Positions 62,554-64,000 of a DNA stretch of 64,000 bases are shown here, piece by piece. Source of the DNA: Streptomyces tauricus (lineage in GTDB: Bacteria; Actinomycetota; Actinomycetes; Streptomycetales; Streptomycetaceae). Positions within the stretch are counted from its first letter, which is position 1. Each line of letters begins with the position of its first letter. The stretch is from assembly GCF_014650955.1 (NCBI RefSeq), contig NZ_BMVY01000008.1, forward strand, positions 186,001 through 250,000, given 5' to 3'. Both the position numbers and the translations under genes were made by a program. The notes below the pieces were generated by a model. It searched no databases. It was not told where the DNA came from and saw only the letters and a program-made list of their open reading frames with translations.

Positions 62554-63930
62554 ATGACCATCCCCCTGCTGCTCCTCGGGGCGGCGTTCCTGTTGATCCT
62601 CGCCAACGGCTTCTTCGTGGCGGCCGAGTTCGGCCTCGTCACGGTGGAGCGCCCCGACGCCGAGAAGGCGGCGGCCGAAGGCGACCGACGGGCCGGCACC
62701 GTCGTCAGTTCCCTCAAGGAACTCTCCTTCCAGCTGTCCGGCACCCAGCTCGGCATCACCATCACCTCGCTGGTCGTCGGCATGCTCGCCGAACCGGCGC
62801 TCGCCGATCTGCTGCACGGCCCGTTCACCGCCGTCGGCGTCCCCGAGGGCGCCGTGTCCGGTGTCGCCGTGGTCGTCGGCATGCTGCTGGCCTCGGCCGT
62901 GCAGATGGTGATCGGCGAACTCGTGCCCAAGAACTGGGCGGTGTCCAGGCCCTTGCAGGTCGCGCGGTTCGTCGCCGGCCCGCAGCACGTCTTCTCGACC
63001 CTGTTCCGGCCGGTGATCGCCGGCCTGAACTCCGTCGCCAACCGGCTCGTACGCGCTCTGGGCGTCGAGCCCACCGCGGAACTGGCCTCCGCGCGCACAC
63101 CCGGCGAGCTGGTCTCCCTGGCCCGGCACTCGGCCCAGGCCGGCGCGCTGGAGCAGGACACCGCCGACCTGTTCGTCCGCACCCTCTCCCTGGGCGACCT
63201 GACCGCGCAGCACGTCATGACCCCGCGGGTGAAGGTCAGCGCCCTGCAGTCCTCCGCGACCGCCGAGGACGTCGTCAACCTCACCCGCGCCACCGGCCTC
63301 TCCCGTTTCCCCGTCTACCGGGAGCGGATCGACGAGATCGTCGGCATGGTGCACCTCAAGGACGCCCTCGCGGTACCCGCGCACGACCGGCTGCGCACGC
63401 CGGTCACCCGGATCGCGCAGGCCCCGCTGCTCGTCCCGGAGACCCTGCCCGTGCAGCCCCTCCTGGAGCGGCTGCGCAACGAGCAGCCCATCGCCGTCGT
63501 CGTCGACGAGTACGGCGGCACGGCCGGGGTCGTCACCCTGGAGGACATCGTCGAGGAACTCGTCGGCGAGGTCCGCGACGAGCACGACGACCAGGACGTA
63601 CCGGAACTCGCCACGGCGCCCGCCGAGGACGGCCGGCCCGCCTGGGACGCCGACGGCAGCTGCCGTGTCGACATCCTCCGGCGCATCGGCCTTGACGTCC
63701 CCGAGGGCCCGTACGAGACGGTCGCCGGACTCGTCGCCGACCTGCTCGGACGCATCCCGGCGCCGGGTGACCGGGCCGAGCTGCCCGGCTGGCGCCTCTC
63801 GGTGCGCCAGGTGGGCCACTACCGCGCGGAGCGGGTCAGGCTGGTCAGGACGGCCGAGGCCGGGACCGCGCCCGTCTCCGCTCCCGCTTCCGCCCCTGTT
63901 TCCGTCTCCGCGGCGGAGGCCGTCCGATGA
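62554..63930 (+). CDS. CNNM/HlyC-CorC family membrane protein with CBS domains
   Basis: A 458-residue protein annotated as hemolysin family in databases; CNNM homologues handle magnesium or other divalent cations. Residues about 1-200 form the DUF21 membrane domain (LLLLGAAFLLILANGFFVAAEFGLVTVERP; TQLGITITSLVVGMLAEPAL). A CBS pair follows (about 215-335; VMTPRVKVSALQSSATAEDV and PIAVVVDEYGGTAGVVTLEDIVEELVGEV), then the CorC_HlyC C-terminal domain (CRVDILRRIGLDVP...YETVAGLVADLLGRIP). ATG 62554. Its stop overlaps the start of a second copy of the family. Confidence 0.92.
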   Translation: MTIPLLLLGAAFLLILANGFFVAAEFGLVTVERPDAEKAAAEGDRRAGTVVSSLKELSFQLSGTQLGITITSLVVGMLAEPALADLLHGPFTAVGVPEGAVSGVAVVVGMLLASAVQMVIGELVPKNWAVSRPLQVARFVAGPQHVFSTLFRPVIAGLNSVANRLVRALGVEPTAELASARTPGELVSLARHSAQAGALEQDTADLFVRTLSLGDLTAQHVMTPRVKVSALQSSATAEDVVNLTRATGLSRFPVYRERIDEIVGMVHLKDALAVPAHDRLRTPVTRIAQAPLLVPETLPVQPLLERLRNEQPIAVVVDEYGGTAGVVTLEDIVEELVGEVRDEHDDQDVPELATAPAEDGRPAWDADGSCRVDILRRIGLDVPEGPYETVAGLVADLLGRIPAPGDRAELPGWRLSVRQVGHYRAERVRLVRTAEAGTAPVSAPASAPVSVSAAEAVR

Positions 63931-64000
63931 GCGTGCTCCAACTCCTCTTCGCCGGTCTGCTCGTGCTCGCCAACGGCTTCTTCGTCGGCGCCGAGTTCGC
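63927..64000 (+). CDS. Second CNNM/HlyC-CorC family protein, start only
   Basis: Only the first 24 codons or so are in the window (SVLQLLFAGLLVLANGFFVGAEFA). They match the DUF21 start of the preceding protein almost residue for residue (LANGFFV-AEF). The ATG overlaps the upstream TGA (ATGA at 63927-63930). Tandem pairs of these proteins are common in actinobacteria and may form a heteromer. Confidence 0.85.
   Translation, partial: MSVLQLLFAGLLVLANGFFVGAEF

Overview
The window is chromosomal DNA of a Streptomyces or a very close relative. Base composition is high-GC with strongly G/C-biased third codon positions, GTG and TTG starts are common, and the marker genes and their order (alaS-ruvX-mltG-aro, efp-nusB-bldD, the pyr operon running into mihF-gmk-rpoZ-coaBC-metK, fmt-rsmB-rpe, and ribE-ribM-ribBA-ribH-hisE-hisG) are the Streptomyces core arrangement. 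I see no prophage, insertion sequence, integrase, tRNA, rRNA or CRISPR array.

Left part (1-14.8 kb): the end of an AfsR/LuxR-type ATPase gene, then a long co-directional run of two small conserved proteins, alaS, ruvX, mltG and the shikimate genes aroE, aroC, aroK and aroB, followed by a P-loop kinase, an Xaa-Pro peptidase, efp and nusB. nusB converges on bldD, and two strong hairpins separate them. Middle-left (15-34 kb): the complete pyrimidine operon pyrR-pyrB-pyrC-(PH-like membrane protein)-carA-carB-pyrD-pyrF, apparently controlled by a PyrR-binding hairpin next to the pyrR ribosome binding site. It is followed by mihF, gmk, rpoZ, coaBC, metK, a helicase-dead priA and fmt.

Middle-right (34-57 kb) is more accessory: rsmB, an MMPL exporter, rpe, a SorC-type regulator, a lipoprotein guanyl-RNase with its barstar, a GuaB1-type GMP reductase, a cationic amino-acid permease with an AsnC/Lrp regulator, an MFS protein, a davA/davB-like lysine-degradation pair, a GH6 glycosidase, a nucleobase permease, and a divergent MFS/ROK pair with a clear operator. 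Right end (57-64 kb): the riboflavin operon behind an FMN riboswitch, hisE-hisG, and a tandem pair of CNNM/CBS membrane proteins.

Four observations stand out. (1) The promoter regions of the permease-AsnC operon and of the davA/davB pair, 4.4 kb apart, carry the same three-box array (CGCAAYG-like boxes 30/21 and 31/22 bp apart). In both, the third box starts exactly 15 bp before a -35 hexamer and the -35/-10 spacer is 18 bp. This suggests a local lysine uptake and catabolism regulon. (2) A short interspersed repeat (core GCGCMGTTCCCCGCGCCCCT) occurs about 23 times, in tandem arrays, inverted pairs and, once, inside the open frame of the ROK gene. (3) A chitinase/DasR-type promoter on the minus strand at about 56.95 kb has no gene behind it. 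(4) The pyr operon leader carries a PyrR hairpin that abuts the Shine-Dalgarno sequence.
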